A DNA stretch of 64,000 nt from Anadara kagoshimensis (Eukaryota; Mollusca; Bivalvia; Arcoida; Arcidae): NCBI GenBank assembly GCA_021292105.1, contig CM037871.1, forward strand, positions 35,275,997 to 35,339,996. The letters run 5' to 3'. The notes below the pieces were generated by a model. The model was not told where the DNA came from, did no database searches, and saw nothing but the letters and a program-made list of their open reading frames with translations. This document shows positions 21,185 through 34,069 of the stretch, piece by piece. Numbering within the stretch: the stretch's first letter is position 1; every line of letters starts with the position of its first letter. Position numbers and translations under genes: made by a program.

Positions 21185-21529
21185 TCCTTTAAAGTTAAGC
21201 AATGTTGTCAAAAATGAAAATAAGAATTGATATCACATCTCAGAAGCATTTCTTTATAATCTACCGTCATAAACAAGCTCCGAAACAGCGCCTACCTCCT
21301 AGCTCCGTATGTCATTAAAAGATATACGAATGTAAGCCGCTGTTCGGAGCTTGCGCCTTAAGAAAGAGTAAAGCTACTTGCACAACCCAGATGGGACGAA
21401 TGAAAACGAACGTAAACCAGGACTCCGTATTGATTAAATGTAATAATGTAGTATTTCATTTTAAATAATTCGAAGTTACTCTTTGTTTCAATTTTAGTTA
21501 CACACATGAAGGATGAAGCTAGCTAAATT

Positions 21530-21645
21530 GGAAACGTTTAACTTTCCGTAGCACCCGGTCTCATTTCCATGATGGAAGTTCATGCGTTTAACGTGATTTG
21601 CCAGTTTTTTTTAAATTTAGATTTTGGAATTTTGGAATTGTGATT
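21530..21645 (+). mobile_element. PLE 3' UTR fragment
   Basis: Contains AGCTAGCTAAATTGG, AGCACCCGGTCTCATTTCC, GATGGAAGTTCATGCG and GGAATTGTGATTTTGACATT, in the order of the PLE 3' UTR. Confidence 0.75.
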
Positions 21646-23560
21646 TTGACATTGGTCTAAATCATTCTTTGAGAAATTATTCTATTTACAGATATGTAAT
21701 AAAAATTAATTCTTAAAATTAAAAAGCAGATCATAAAGTATTATATATATATCAGATTCACAGCTGATTCTGTTAACATGTACAATAATATAATTTTTAT
21801 TGAAACATTGCGCATTGTGTGCACGTCATTTAGCTCATGTGTACGTTTATGTTCTATAATGACATATGTTTCCGACATTAAGGAGGATAAAAATGGTTAT
21901 TTTTACGTATTTTGACAGCTTTTAAATTTTTGCGTTTAACATAACATATAAAAACTGTCCAACTTACAGGTGGTTTGAGTGTTCAATTCAGACATTATTC
22001 GAGTTTTGATATGTTTCTACTGTCGCTACAGGACGTTAACATCGACGTTGTGGTGGAATTATTACACCTCCCTTACAACAATACAAACCAGCATACACTA
22101 AAAAGCTTTAAACTTCAACAAACAGACTTTTAGTATTTCAATAAACTGTGATCTATTGTTGCTTGACACTCTATTTTTGAATATATTGTATATGTGTAAT
22201 TCAGAGATCCAGTAATTAAAATATTACAGACTTTATCAGTAACTTAATTACGTTTTCTGTTTTATACAGTCAGTCTTAGTAAGGAAAGGTTAAATTTTGA
22301 ATATAACTTTTAGCAATTTTATAAAAAAAAATCTACTTCTTTTTTAAGCTTTTACAGGTGACCGTATGAAATACTAAAACATCTAATAAACCCGAAAACA
22401 GTCTTTTTAAAATTTTTGCTAGTTTTATGCATCCGGTCCAAAACATTTTCATTTCTTGCTCTTATATCAGTCATTGACGGTCGGTCGATAATCGCATTTT
22501 ACTTGAATGCTGTACGATCAAAAACAAACATACCGATCCATGTTCAAATCACAATCCCACCTAAAGCAGAAACAAAAATATAAAATAAAAACCTTGAAAC
22601 TCGCAAAATTATGTAATTATTTAAGTTTAAAAAATATGCTAAACCCTTGTATATTAATACAGTAAGTACAAATCTGTCTCATCAATACATTTACGAAGCT
22701 AAGCCAATATGAGATGAACTTGGCTAAAACCGAGCCAATATGAGAAGTGCAACGGTTCTGAAGAACTTCAGCTAAACAATAAAAAGTAGGGGAAATTACA
22801 AATTAAAATTATTTCCTGGTTACAAAGTACATGTCTGGTTATTTGATGTGGAAAAGTTGCTTTTGCGCGAAAAATAGCATGATTATATGAAAATTAATTA
22901 ATCAACACAAAATTAATTAATCCAAACGTTTTAACTCGCTCGTTGCACTTAATTTGTTAGCCTTTCTATGACGTCAATCTTCGCCCACGTCCCTCGGTCA
23001 GCAAAAATGCAACAAATGTCAAGTGTGCTTCAATTATTTATACTATATGTTTGGAATATTAAGTAAAAAAATAATCTTTATTAATCAGTATTTCATATTG
23101 TAACATAGGATCAATATGAAATTAATAATAAAATACTTCCAAAAAAAAAATCATTCAGATTTTGACCAAATGTTATGAATTAATTTCTAAAAGACTGCAT
23201 ATATCTTGAATCAATAATCCAACTTTTTTATACATGTATATAAGTGTATCATAAGCCAATGATGTGTTTTTTATTAACTATTTATTTTGTGTTCATTATC
23301 TGATGTTCTATTTGTAGATATGATATATAAATAGAAACAAGAAATATAAATAAATAGAACGAGCAAATAAAACAAAGATAACAGTATAAAGATATCACTG
23401 ATGATAAAACTCATGTCGGCCAACTGTACACGGATACTTCCATGACTTATTTGTATTGTTAGATTTGTTTAAAAAAAACAAGGTCAAGATAACAAAGCTA
23501 GAAAAATAACACACATACTAGTTCATGTCCAATTACATATTATACCAGTGTTAATTTTAC
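21646..23560. other. AT-rich intronic stretch with one small PLE fragment
   Basis: 22530-22610 (minus) carries the AAAAACAAACATACCGATCC..AAATCACAATCCC PLE segment. A GCCAATATGAGA phrase is repeated at 22703 and 22735. Otherwise nothing supported. Confidence 0.5.
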
Positions 23561-23606
23561 AGCACTAGACGGCCGTTTCGGAATACAATTCCTCATCAGT
23601 AGTGCT
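23561..23606 (-). ncRNA. Hammerhead ribozyme, intact core (PLE type)
   Basis: Minus strand: stem I AGCACTA / TAGTGCT (7 bp, perfect), CTGATGA, stem II GGAAT / TGT / ATTCC, GAAA, palindromic CGGCCG, GTC. All core residues conserved. Predicted cleavage between 23568 and 23567. Sense orientation in follistatin intron 1. Confidence 0.9.
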
Positions 23607-23780
23607 TGAACCATAATTAAGAAACCAATATTTGTATCAAGATGTTGGAGATACCATCAAGACCACAATTTAGCTAAGGCAATACTTTGCATGATTGAGT
23701 ATACCTTAGTTTTTGAAGAATTTCAAGTTTTAACTAGCAGCAAATTTAGACAATAAATCCAAAAGGAAAACCCTTGAAAT
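23561..23780 (-). mobile_element. Penelope-like element, 3' end fragment
   Basis: Terminal hammerhead plus the spacer shared with other copies (RC of CAAGATGTTGGAGATACC, TAGCTAAGGCAATACTTTGC, GAGTATACCTTAGTTTTTGA). The copy stops before the UTR and coding segments. Confidence 0.8.
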
Positions 23781-25029
23781 TGACAAATTAAATGAAATAC
23801 GTATATTGCAATCATTATCATTTGATTGTAACTTAAATATGTCTAAAAAAGCAAATTAATTGTTTTATCTAAAACTAGAATGAGGAGAATTTTTTATTTT
23901 GAAGTAAAATTTTGTTTAGATACAGACAAGCGCTCTACTTATTTCACTACTACTGCTTGTATATATATTGGATTTAAGAAAAGAGGAAAATTGGGATTTT
24001 AAAGGTTTAAACATTTTATTAAGATGCCAAAATTAGTCATAAATAATTAATACAAAATGCTGTAATCACTTGCCTCATTTACAGTATACATATTTCAAGA
24101 AGCGTCAGGACATAATTGGTTACTATTCAGCTTTACTTGCAAGGTTAGGGGGCGCCTAACATCTTGGTATTGATCGTGTATTTGAGATTCCATAATTACC
24201 GACTAGAAATAAATAAACATTGGATGAAAATGAAAATAAATCATTGATGGTAAGCTATTAAGTTTACGGTACCAGCTGTAGTTCTGGTCCATTAAACAAT
24301 TTTCAGATCATTTTACTTATTAAAATTCAACGAAACGGATAATTAAATATCTAAAATCTAAATAATAAAATAATAACATTTATAACTTTTGCATTCAGTT
24401 GTTTTGTATTCGTGTTTTCTTGATGCAAAAACAGTTTATCGGCAATGAATTAAATATAAATAAATAATTTGATAACTATACTTTATGGATTGTTTCTTCG
24501 ATATTCCGGTACACGATTTCCCGTAATACATCTATTTTCAGAACTACACACCTTTCAAGTTATATAAAAGTGCATCTCCAAAGGTGTTGCTAAAAGTGCA
24601 TTATTTCATGTTTGATAGAAATCTATACTGACAGTTTATTATATATTTTATAGTCACTGTTATCACTAACGGTAACGATATTAAATTATTAATTGGTTTT
24701 TTATTTGTGTTCTTGTTAACACGCCCATGATTTTAAACGGATCGCTGCTGTAATTGATAATATAAACTAATTTTTAGCACATCATTGGTGAATCTATTTA
24801 TTACACATTTTATATATGTATATAGTTAGCTTATATAACTATAGTAAGTGAACTTTTAGAACTTTTGTCTATGAGAACTTTTCAGAATCAATAAAGAAAG
24901 CGATGAGTTTAGTTGTGCGCCATATTCTCATTTATGAATAAATTAAAACATGCTCTTTACAGAACTCTCAAATATATGTCGAAGATCTTCAACTGTTTAA
25001 ATTACATATTATACCAGTTATAATTTTAC
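23781..25029. other. AT-rich intronic stretch, no feature seen
   Basis: Nothing supported. Confidence 0.4.
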
Positions 25030-25195
25030 AGCACCAGACGGCCGTTTCTGAAAACAGTCTTGGACCAAAATTATGAAACAAAAATATTTTTAAAATGTTG
25101 AAAAGATACCCAAAGGACCAAAATATATTTTACCAGATTTAGATAAGGAAATGCTTTGAATGAGGGAGTTAACCTTAGTTTTTGAATGTCATTTA
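25030..25195 (-). mobile_element. PLE 3' end fragment with deleted hammerhead
   Basis: GCACCAGACGGCCGTTTC is present but the CTCATCAG core half is lost (jumps to CTTGGACC). The spacer (AAAATGTTGAAAAGATACCC, GATAAGGAAATGCTTTG) is that of the other copies. Confidence 0.75.
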
Positions 25196-25493
25196 TCATT
25201 ACTTATATGAACAGACAAAAAGATGGACTAACATGACAATGTGATAGATTAGAAATGACTTTTCTCAGAGTGCAAAATTTCAAGGCACTAAACGTTTTTG
25301 TTCCAACAAAGAAAACATTATTGTTTTGACCAGAAAGAAAGAAGATATAATAAAAGAACGAAGAAACTGCTGTTAAAACAGCAAACACAGAATTTTAAAA
25401 CATGTTTTCTTGTGAAGTTAAAAAAATATTTCACAGGAAAAAAGTTATGGACAAAATTTTGTTGTAACTTTTACTAAACCTTTTTAATATTGC

Positions 25494-25690
25494 AGCACCA
25501 GACCGGTCGTTTCGGAATAAAATTCATCAGCAGCAGTGCTTGGACAAAAATTGTGAAAATCTAATTATTTTAAAGATGTTGAAATAAAATGAGAAATATA
25601 GGACAAACATGGTTTTTATTTTTACCAAATCCGCCTAAGGCAATGCTTTGAATGATAGAGCATAGGTTTATAAACACAAAATTGATACAA
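25494..25690 (-). mobile_element. PLE 3' end fragment with damaged hammerhead
   Basis: The minus strand retains CTGATGA and GAAAC but one stem II arm is shortened (ATTTTATTCC), so the ribozyme should be inactive. Spacer AAGATGTTGAAATAA and GCCTAAGGCAATGCTTTG follow. The 62-codon open frame at 25203-25388 lies between this copy and the previous one and shows no domain. Confidence 0.75.
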
Positions 25691-26449
25691 CCATAATTAC
25701 ACCTTTTAATATTGTGAAATGTCATTTTTGCATTTTCCTTAAATACTTAAAATCGTTGTAGATATTAACAAAAATTACTTCTCAAAATGCATGTATCTTA
25801 CCAGCAAGAAAACCAATTTCTCTTTCCCGTTTATGTCTGTCCTCGTCTAACATAGATTTCTAGACAAGGCAATGTCAAAAGACGAATGTCGTATTATCTT
25901 CGAAAATAGGGCTAAATTTTGACATATGTTGAAGTATGTACTACTTTTGACTTGATTTGCAATTTTGAACGATGTAATTAAAAAAATTAAATGCAAAATT
26001 TACATTTAAAATGGTATATGACAATCCATTAATTAAAATGTTATTTCATTGTAACTGAGTAACCGAACCAGACAAAATAATTTTGTCCTAAATGTCAAAA
26101 TTTCTTTAAACACCACAGATCTACCAGTAAACTTTTCCAAGTCGGAGGGAGGTTGTTCTATCATATTCCAGACAAAATGTCCAAGGTCAAAGTTGATATA
26201 GTGATTCACAGTAAAATGCTTGGTACATGTTAAATTCCGACCAGGAAGTATCCAAAAATATTTACCAATATATCATCACAATGTTTGACATGCTGATCTA
26301 GCACTTTGATCTGTTATAATTAACAACACCATATCTGAATATATTATGTAATAACTGTATGATTGACACATAATTAGAGATGATTTCTAGCCCTCACATT
26401 GGTCATTATATATAATGACAATGATGCAGTATATCTGACTTTAATACAC

Positions 26450-27790
26450 TCATGAAATAATCTGACTTTTTGAATTTATGGAAATGTTTAGTCGGTCATG
26501 TTGAAAATTTTCAATAAAAGTAGCAAAAAAGGTTGCAAATATCAAATGTTTCGTAAAATTGTTTTTAAAGATAAATAATTTGAAAAATTATATTTCTTTG
26601 GTTTTTTAAAAAAAAAATGTCTAATTGAATTTCAATTTTTCAATTATCAAGATTGAAGGTTTGATCACAATCTGCTTTTGTGGCAATACAATGACCCTAA
26701 TGCACTCTGGAAATAATCTGAAAACTTTATGAATCTGAGGATTTTTGAAAAAATTTAAGTCGGTCAGTTTTGAAAATTCTAATGAAAGTATTGAAATCAT
26801 GTTGCCAAGATTGAATGTTTTGTAAATTCCATTTTTTGAAAGAGAAATAACCTGATAGATTATGTATGTAAGATTATTTGGAAAGTTTGGTCGATCAGTT
26901 TGGAAATTGTAATTGAAAAATAGATCAAAATAGTTGCCAATATTTAGGGTTTTGTAAATTCATTTACCCATTATAAGGGTTTTGCATTAAACATTTTTAT
27001 TATTTTGAAATTTCAAAGAAAACATGTTGCCTAGTTTCAAATTAAAGTCACCATTTTGATTATGATGCAGTAAAACCTTAATACATTAAACTAATTTTGA
27101 AAGAGAAATAATCCCACAAAATTATATTTATTTGTCTGGTCGGCCAGTTTGAAATTGTTTTCAATAAATGTGTAAAAAGAGATTGCCAAGATGGACAGTT
27201 TTATTAATTCCTTTTGTAGAAAGGAAAATACATGTAATTTGAAATCATTATGCATCTGATGTTTTTTTGAAGTGTTTAGTCGTTTAATTTGTAATATTAA
27301 ATGGAAGTACAGACAATAAAGACTTTCAATATTGAGTCCATTTTGTAAAAGAGAAATAATCTGGCAAATTATGTATCTGATGCTTTAGGGAATGTTCGTG
27401 TTCGGTCAGATTGAAAATTTCAAGATTCAATGACAGTATAAAAAAGAGGTTATCAATATAGAGGGTTTGGTCACCAATCTGATTATGTGGCAATAAATTC
27501 ATATTAATACTCTTAATATTAATACATAGAAATATTCTGACAATTATTTTTGATTAGAATTTGTTTAGTCAGGCAGTTTGAACATTTTCAATGAAAGCAT
27601 AGAAAAAAGGCTGCAAATACTGAAGGTTTTGTAATTCCTTTTGTGGAAAAAAGTCGAAATAATTAAGCCTTTTAGGTTTTTTTGGAATGTTTGTCAGACC
27701 TGTCAGTTTGAAAATTTTCAGTTAAAGTATAGAAATGATGTTACCCAGATTAAAGGTTTTGTAAATGCATTCAATTATTATCAGGATTTG
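26450..27790. repeat. Ancient diverged tandem array, ~130-bp unit
   Basis: About nine units share the phrases TTTAGTCGGTCAGTTTGAAA, TTTTCAATGAAAGTATAGAA, GGTTGCCAAGATTGAAGG, TTTTGTAAATTC and GAAAGAGAAATAATCTGA. GGTCAGTTTGAAA-like phrases recur near 26490, 26760, 26890, 27140, 27280, 27405, 27565 and 27690. Divergence is high, so this is an old satellite or an expanded internal repeat of a lost element. Confidence 0.8.
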
Positions 27791-27827
27791 TCTTCAAAGA
27801 TCTTTCTTATCTAAATTCATATTGTAA

Positions 27828-27915
27828 ATACAGTCAAAATTGTTTTATAAAAGCCACTCATGGGAACCTATAGAAGTGGCTTTGATGGATAGGTGGCCCT
27901 TATAAATAGGTTGAA
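27828..27915. mobile_element. Degenerate CAGTCAAACCTG MITE
   Basis: Begins TACAGTCAAAATTG and contains TATAAAAGCCAC..GGTGGCCCTTATAAATAGG; the right end is decayed. Confidence 0.55.
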
Positions 27916-28369
27916 AAAACCTGAATAAAAAGTGATTGGAAAAACATTATACTAGCCTTAAATACAGAGTATCCTAATATGTCTTTAGGCAGGTTGAATT
28001 GTTAAGATTTTGTCTGCAACAGAAACCTTTTAAAAATTCAAATTTGAGAACAAAAAGATGTAATATCTGAAATATAAAATTCAAATCCTGACAAACGACT
28101 TGGTATTTCAGGCTTTGCATATTGATCAGAATCGTCAACTGTTACAAATTATATTTGAAAACAGTGCAAAGTGCAAAGATAGAATGAAAAGCACGATTGA
28201 CCAAACCTATTTAACTTGTATGTAACAGAGACCAAAACAGAAGGCTTGGAATCAAGCATGCGAGTTTTTTTTTAAATATGATATTTCAGTTTTACCGCTT
28301 TGACCGAAGTCCGTCTAATACGCTAGTTTTATAATTATACAATTACATATTATACAAGTTTAACTTTAC

Positions 28370-29145
28370 AGCACTAGGCGGCCGTTTCGGAATACAATTT
28401 CTCATCAGTAGTGCTTCGACCAAGACGTTTTTCCCCAGACATTGAAAAGATGCCTAAAGGACCAAATTATACCCCACCAAATCTAGCTAAGGGGATATTT
28501 TGCATGAGGGAGTACACCCCAGCTTCAGAGGAATTTCAAATTTAAATAGAAACAAATCAAAAACAAACATACTATGTCCGAATCACAATCCAGAAGCAAA
28601 GTAAAAACTTTGGAACTGACAAGTTGGGTTAGACACGTGAACTTCCACCAGGAAAGTGAGGCCGGGTGCTCCGGAAGGGTAAGCACCTCCTGTTTATCTA
28701 GTTACACCCGCCACGTGTGTAATTAAAATTGTGTGGAAGGAACATAGAACTATGAGACGTCAAATATATCCAGGACAATCCTGAACACAGAGACATCAAA
28801 CTTATCAACAATACTCTGATGACGGCCATAAAACGTTTTGAGGGCCTTGATAAGCCTAGGCTTGCAATATCCCCGAGTCAACAATTTATTTGCAAGCAGC
28901 CTACGTCGTTGTACAAAGTCCCCGTAGTGGGAACAAGCTCTACCATAGCGTATTAATTGGGAAACAAATGCACCGTAAGCAGGAGAAGCAGATATATTGC
29001 TGCATAAAAAAGGAAAGTTGACAATAGAAAAATTGAAGTCATCACGTTTGTCATAAAGTTTCAAATGTAGCCTTTCGTGCGCGTCATAATTCAGGTATAA
29101 GTCTAAATATGAAGCAGAACTTGAGGAATCAGTCGTGTCTTTTAT
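28370..29145 (-). mobile_element. Penelope-like element: end of RT ORF, 3' UTR and hammerhead
   Basis: The longest PLE copy. From 5' to 3' on the minus strand: C-terminal coding part (see 28750-29143), the CACACGTGGCGGGTG and GAGCACCCGGCCTCACTTTC UTR segment, the spacer with GGTGTACTCCCTCATGC, and a terminal hammerhead (28370-28415). The ribozyme's cleavage triplet is GCC instead of GTC and one stem II pair is lost, so it should be dead. 5'-truncated near 29145. Confidence 0.85.
28750..29143 (-). pseudogene. PLE reverse transcriptase ORF, C-terminal fragment
   Basis: Open frame of about 130 codons with no ATG of its own. It starts KDTTDSSSSASYLDLYL and continues with KLYDKRDDFNFSIVNFPFL, SPAYGAFVSQLIRYGRACSH and RGYCKPRLIKALKTFYGRH, ending at a stop 3' of DIFDVS. 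YLDL, YDKRDDFNF, YG-F-SQLIRY and FYGRH are recurrent in the RT C-terminus of Penelope-like elements in invertebrates (recognised from family knowledge; no search done). The catalytic palm is missing because of 5' truncation. The linked hammerhead 3' end supports the PLE assignment. Confidence 0.8.
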
Positions 29146-30624
29146 TTAGACAAAAACACATTTTTTACAAAATTACATAACCCATGAATTTTGTTATTTT
29201 ATTCAGTTATTTATTATAACAGGTTGGTAGAATTTCTGGTAATCGTCAAATGCATGTTACAGCATATGTTTCGTATTTTATATAAAGAATAAAGACCACA
29301 GAGCAATCTGATGCTCGAAACAATTACTTTAAGCCTTGTTAATAAACGTATGTCTGAACAGTATATTTAGCGAAAAGACAATTATTACTTAGTGCATATA
29401 TGTCAGTAAACTAACGACGTCACTGGTAATTCTATTTTAGAAAAAACTAAGAAATATATTAAAATCTATATTACTGCAATTACATAATCCTTATACAAAA
29501 ATAATCTACACGTCAATAGTATGGCTGTGTTTGCCTTTATCTGACATTTCTTAATATGTGACTACTTCAATATCACTATTCCCATAGGAGTATCGCCTTT
29601 AAGCATTGCGAATTAAACACTTTCCTTATAGACAGAGAAAGCAGATTATACAAAAATGAGAAAAAATACCAATCAAATTATTCAAGTCTGTCGTCTGCTA
29701 TAGCAACTATTCTCATACAATCAAACAAAACGTAATTGATTTGGAACAAGAGGAATCCTTATATGTACCGGTGGACATGCTTATTTTTATCTTCATGTGT
29801 AAATAGTGTCAACTTATCGATCTAGACTGTTGATTGGAATTTATGTCGTCTGCTATTTTTATTTAAAAAACCGTAAAATAAGCAAAAGTTTCGTGTGCAG
29901 ACGGTCATTAACAACAGACATTCCTTAAGCATGTAGTTAAAGCATGTGACATAAATTTTGGGCTCAATTGATTATTGTTCGTCTGGAAGCACGTTTATTG
30001 TATTATTTTTCATCATAGTAAACAGACGATTGATATTTAAAGGTCCTACAGTGTATAGATATTAACTTTTTGCTTCAATCATTTACTAAAACTATATGCC
30101 TTTAGCATTTTTCTATTATGTCGAAACAGCTTCGATGCGTAACAATATGTAGAACTGACAAAAAGATCTATTTTGCTTGATAAAAATAGGTTGCTGTATC
30201 ATAACTTTGACAGTCTAATTTTTTTATTGGATTTAACATTACAATCACAATCTCCTAATTATATCTAATTATTCTATAAAGGCATAAACATTCTGATTAA
30301 CAAAGAATAATGATTTTTTTTCGAAGTGCATATATAATTCATTTTGTTTTATCGATTTGGAATTTGGTAGTTTGATTTCGTTTAAAACTAAAAAATGCAT
30401 TTCAAAATACATGTATACATGCTCATGTTGAATAATATATGGTATATTTATAATTTACAATTCAGCTTTCTAAAGGGGGTTCTAATTGTTTATGGAAAGG
30501 AAATATCAATACCTGATTTTAAAAAAAAATAATTCTATTTTAGAATTCTTTAATTTGGACAATGTAACTTTAGCGATTATTCTTTCTGAGTAGAGAAGAT
30601 GAGATGAGAAGATGCCTGGTTCAA
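29146..30624. other. AT-rich intronic stretch, no feature seen
   Basis: Nothing supported. Confidence 0.4.
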
Positions 30625-30990
30625 TAAAACACAAACGTACTTGTTCATGATCAAATCACAATCCCAAAAGCAAAGTAAAGACTATAACAATAGACAAATA
30701 GTTTTACACGTGAATTTCCACCAGGGAAATGAGACTGGGTATTCCGGAAGGGTAAGTGCCTCTTGTCTAACAAGCTACAACAACCAAGTGCAAAATCAAA
30801 TTTGAGATTGAAACAATTGTTCGACTATGGGACATTAAATATATCCACGATAATTTTAGATAAAGAAACATCGCACTTACGGGAATATTGTGATGACGGC
30901 AATAAAACTTTTTCAGTGTCTTGATAAACCTAATTTTACAATTTCCCTGAATCAACAAATTATTTAAAGGAATTTGCTTCGTTGTATAAT
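30625..30990 (-). mobile_element. PLE fragment: RT C-terminus and 3' UTR, decayed
   Basis: Minus strand: degraded RT end (the phrase around TTGATTCAGGGAAATTG and CATCACAATATTCCCG), the stop-proximal ATATATTTAATGTCCCATAG, then the UTR with AATACCCAGTCTCATTTCCC. Open frame 30767-30958 is a remnant of it. Confidence 0.75.
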
Positions 30991-32209
30991 GTGATATTCC
31001 GTTTAATAATTAGAAATACAACCTTATGTAAATGTTATATAGCTATATTTCGATTTAATTATATGCCAGAAGCTGTTTAATATATCGCAATCTAATTCAT
31101 GCTCCAGTTTCATAATAAATTTCCTAAATCTGGATATAATTAATTCGAGAGTGCATATCTTGACTAAGAATTTTTCAAAAAAAGCTTCTAATTTTTTTCA
31201 TTTTTGCTAACATTGTGTCCCAACTTGAACGTCTAGGGGTTATAACTTGCTATCGGTGGTATGCCTTAGGTATATGAAGATTTCATGAAGCGATTAGATG
31301 AGTGTTTCCAATCAAAATGAAGATAGTGATATACATGTATTTTTTTGTCATTATTTGCTATCGTTGCAGTCCACAAGAATCTGAACCATTTAAATATACA
31401 TTTTCTGAAATAACAGGCATTTCAAACCTCCCGTATTACAGTGTATATACATGTAGATAAAGAATTCAATCTTATTCGATCCTGTTATGTTCGTTGGTTT
31501 AGGTATTTAGGTATACACTATTATGGATACTTTCTTTAGTGCTCAATCGCTGAAGCAGTTGCTATTGCAAAATGTATAATTTTTACATTTTAGTAAACTT
31601 TCAAATTGGAAAATTATAAACGTGACAATAATTAGAGATTTCTTATAGAATTAAGATGATACATAGCTTTGTTAAGTATGCTATAGAAATAGTCATTTTT
31701 TTGAAAAAGTAAATCTATATATATGGACTTTTATTCTATTTAAAGAGCTAAGAAAATTTGAAATAAGGTCACCATAATAGTTCTTACACCACTTGGTGTG
31801 TAAATCATTCTTACCTTGCATTGAGCTATTCAAACCTCTTTAAAATGACCATATTCATATAACATAACGCTAATTGTGCTTGTAAAGATGAACAATATAC
31901 ACAGATTCATAAATTCCTATTGATCAAAATACAAAGTTAGATTTGAATTTCAATTTTAAAAATCTCGGAAAATTGAAGTTTCAATATTTACAGCTTTTTA
32001 GTTTTACTTGTAGTTTATAACGCGCAGATGACCAGAAAAAGCTTCTAAGAATTTTGATTTATTTTTTTAAAAACGTTTACTTCAATTCTAGTCTAGGACG
32101 TCGAAATTGTTTGCTATGGAATGGACGTAATTGTATCGCAAATTTAATGTGGAGTGACTTGATGAACATCTCCAATTATTCTGAAGAATGTAAGCTTTTT
32201 GGGTTTACC
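30991..32209. other. AT-rich intronic stretch, no feature seen
   Basis: Nothing supported. Confidence 0.4.
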
Positions 32210-32590
32210 TTTACACAGCTTGTTCTCAAATTGGAATCTTTATACGCCAGAGGAAGCTGCTTTCAAATAAATTGTTGGCCCAAGGACATTGCAAGCCCAG
32301 GCTTATCAAGGCCCTAAAAGTTTTATGACCGTAATTACAACAATGTTTATTAGTTTTACGTCTCTTAAGTCCAAAATTACCCAGGATACATTTGACATTC
32401 AAAAGTTCCAAGTTACTTTAATTTTCAATTTATAATAACACACGTGACGGATGTAGCTAGCTAAACAGAAGACACCCACCTGGTGAAGTTCACGTGTTTG
32501 GCTTAGTTTCCTAGTATCAACATTTTTGCTTTGCATTTGGATTGTGATTTTAGCATAGTCTGATTTGTTTGTTTTTGATTGATGCAACAT
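32210..32590 (+). mobile_element. PLE fragment: RT C-terminus and 3' UTR, decayed
   Basis: Plus strand: TTTCAAATAAATTGTTGGCC, TTGCAAGCCCAGGCTTATCA and AGGCCCTAAAAGTTTTATGA are the nucleotide equivalents of the RT end in the 28.4-29.1 kb copy. They are followed by CACACGTGACGGATGTAGCT and GATTGTGATTTTAGCATAG of the UTR. Confidence 0.78.
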
Positions 32591-33144
32591 CATAAGGCAA
32601 CAAATATTTAGAAAATGGTTGTGAAACTGGGGCCAGGTAGCAAGGGAATTAGTGTTACGTGTATAGTCTAGTAACAACATTACAAGGCAAGTAATAAATG
32701 CAAATACATGTACGTATGTACGTATTTTACTGTTACAAGTTTACATTATACGAATTATTTTATAAGAATTATGTAATGTGTACTTAAAAGTAAAGTTCAG
32801 AAATTACTGACCTGAATGACCAGTCTTGCGTATCAATATGATTATTTTTGATGTATCAAATGAATTCAAATTGGGTCCATATTAAGAGAAATTACATAAT
32901 ATTGGAAATTTTTAAAATCCTTTTTTGAATTTTATTACCTCTAGACATGTTATTAAACGATTGAAAATCATAAAATTGTAATGATTTTAACGAAAATCGT
33001 AATTATATCTTTAAATTGACAAAGTGGGTCCTCTGCGGTAAGATGATGTTTGACTCAGCAATAATTAAAGTTTGCCGATATATGGACAAAGGATTCTTTA
33101 AGTACATTTAGGATTTGTATTTTAAACACATATCAGAATTAATG
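32591..33144. other. Intronic spacer, no feature seen
   Basis: Nothing supported. Confidence 0.4.
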
Positions 33145-33360
33145 AAGTCAAAAACAAACATACTAATCAATGACCGAATCACAATCCTGAAGCAAAGTAT
33201 AAACACGTAAACTTCCACCGGGGGAAGTGAGACCGCGTACTTTGGAAGGGTAGGTCCCTCCTGTTTAGCTGGTTGCAACCACCACGCCTGCAATCAAAAT
33301 CGAAAGAAAGGAATCTGGAATTATGGGGCGTCAAATATATTGTAAGGCAATTACAATCCG
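33145..33360 (-). mobile_element. PLE 3' UTR fragment
   Basis: AAAAACAAACATACTAATC, CGAATCACAATCCTGAAGC, CTTCCACCGGGGGAAGTGAG and CTCCTGTTTAGCTGG mark it; it ends at GGGGCGTCAAATATATTG. Confidence 0.78.
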
Positions 33361-33482
33361 ATCGGACTTACAATAAACAAAATAAAACAACTTAGGTTAT
33401 TTTGGTAAAATTACGTTTGCTCCTTCTATTTTTCTAATTTTTACATCTTAAAAATATTGGTTTTCCACAATTCTTGTACAAA

Positions 33483-33526
33483 CACTACTGATGATAAATT
33501 TTATTACGAAACGGGCGTCTATTTAA
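33483..33526 (+). mobile_element. PLE hammerhead remnant
   Basis: CACTACTGATGA..CGAAACGGGCGTC: both core halves and the cleavage triplet survive, but stem II (TAAATTTTATTAC) no longer closes with a G-C pair and stem I is weak (CACTA/TATTT). Activity is doubtful. The strand is antisense to follistatin. Confidence 0.65.
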
Positions 33527-34069
33527 AAATTACAACATGTTTAGTAATCCCTTCGAGGGCAGGATATGTCGATTTTTTTGCCTTAAGTTTTATGAACTGC
33601 TGCAAGAGGAAACCGTTTGATTAAAAACAACTTATCCAATCACGCAACGTGTAGACATTCGTTCAGTCTCTGGTGTAAATCATATCCGGGTATGATAAAT
33701 TTCTTTGCGTTCTAAATAAGAACGTAAACTTGTTAAAGCATCAGATAAATCGTTATATACCGATATATAGTACAGTACCAATTGAAATACAGATCTCATG
33801 TGAGATATTCATTTTCATAAGTATTCATTATAATCAATTACACAGTTACAAAAATATGATAACGTCAATAATAAGTTAATTGATTTAAGATTTAAGGTAT
33901 ATATATATTATCATTGATATATACGCAAAACAGACACCATGTATCAGTTAAACATATGTTTGCAACGGCCATTAGAAATAACTTCCCCAATAAAAATAAA
34001 TCAATTCAATAAATTGTTATTTGAGCATTCTTTTTGACCAAAAAGTTGTTTGTGTCTTTCGTCAACATT

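Noticed and set aside
25203-25388. Minus-strand hydrophobic peptide as a signal-peptide exon
   Set aside because: No ATG, no GTAAG-like donor, and it sits between two PLE fragments.
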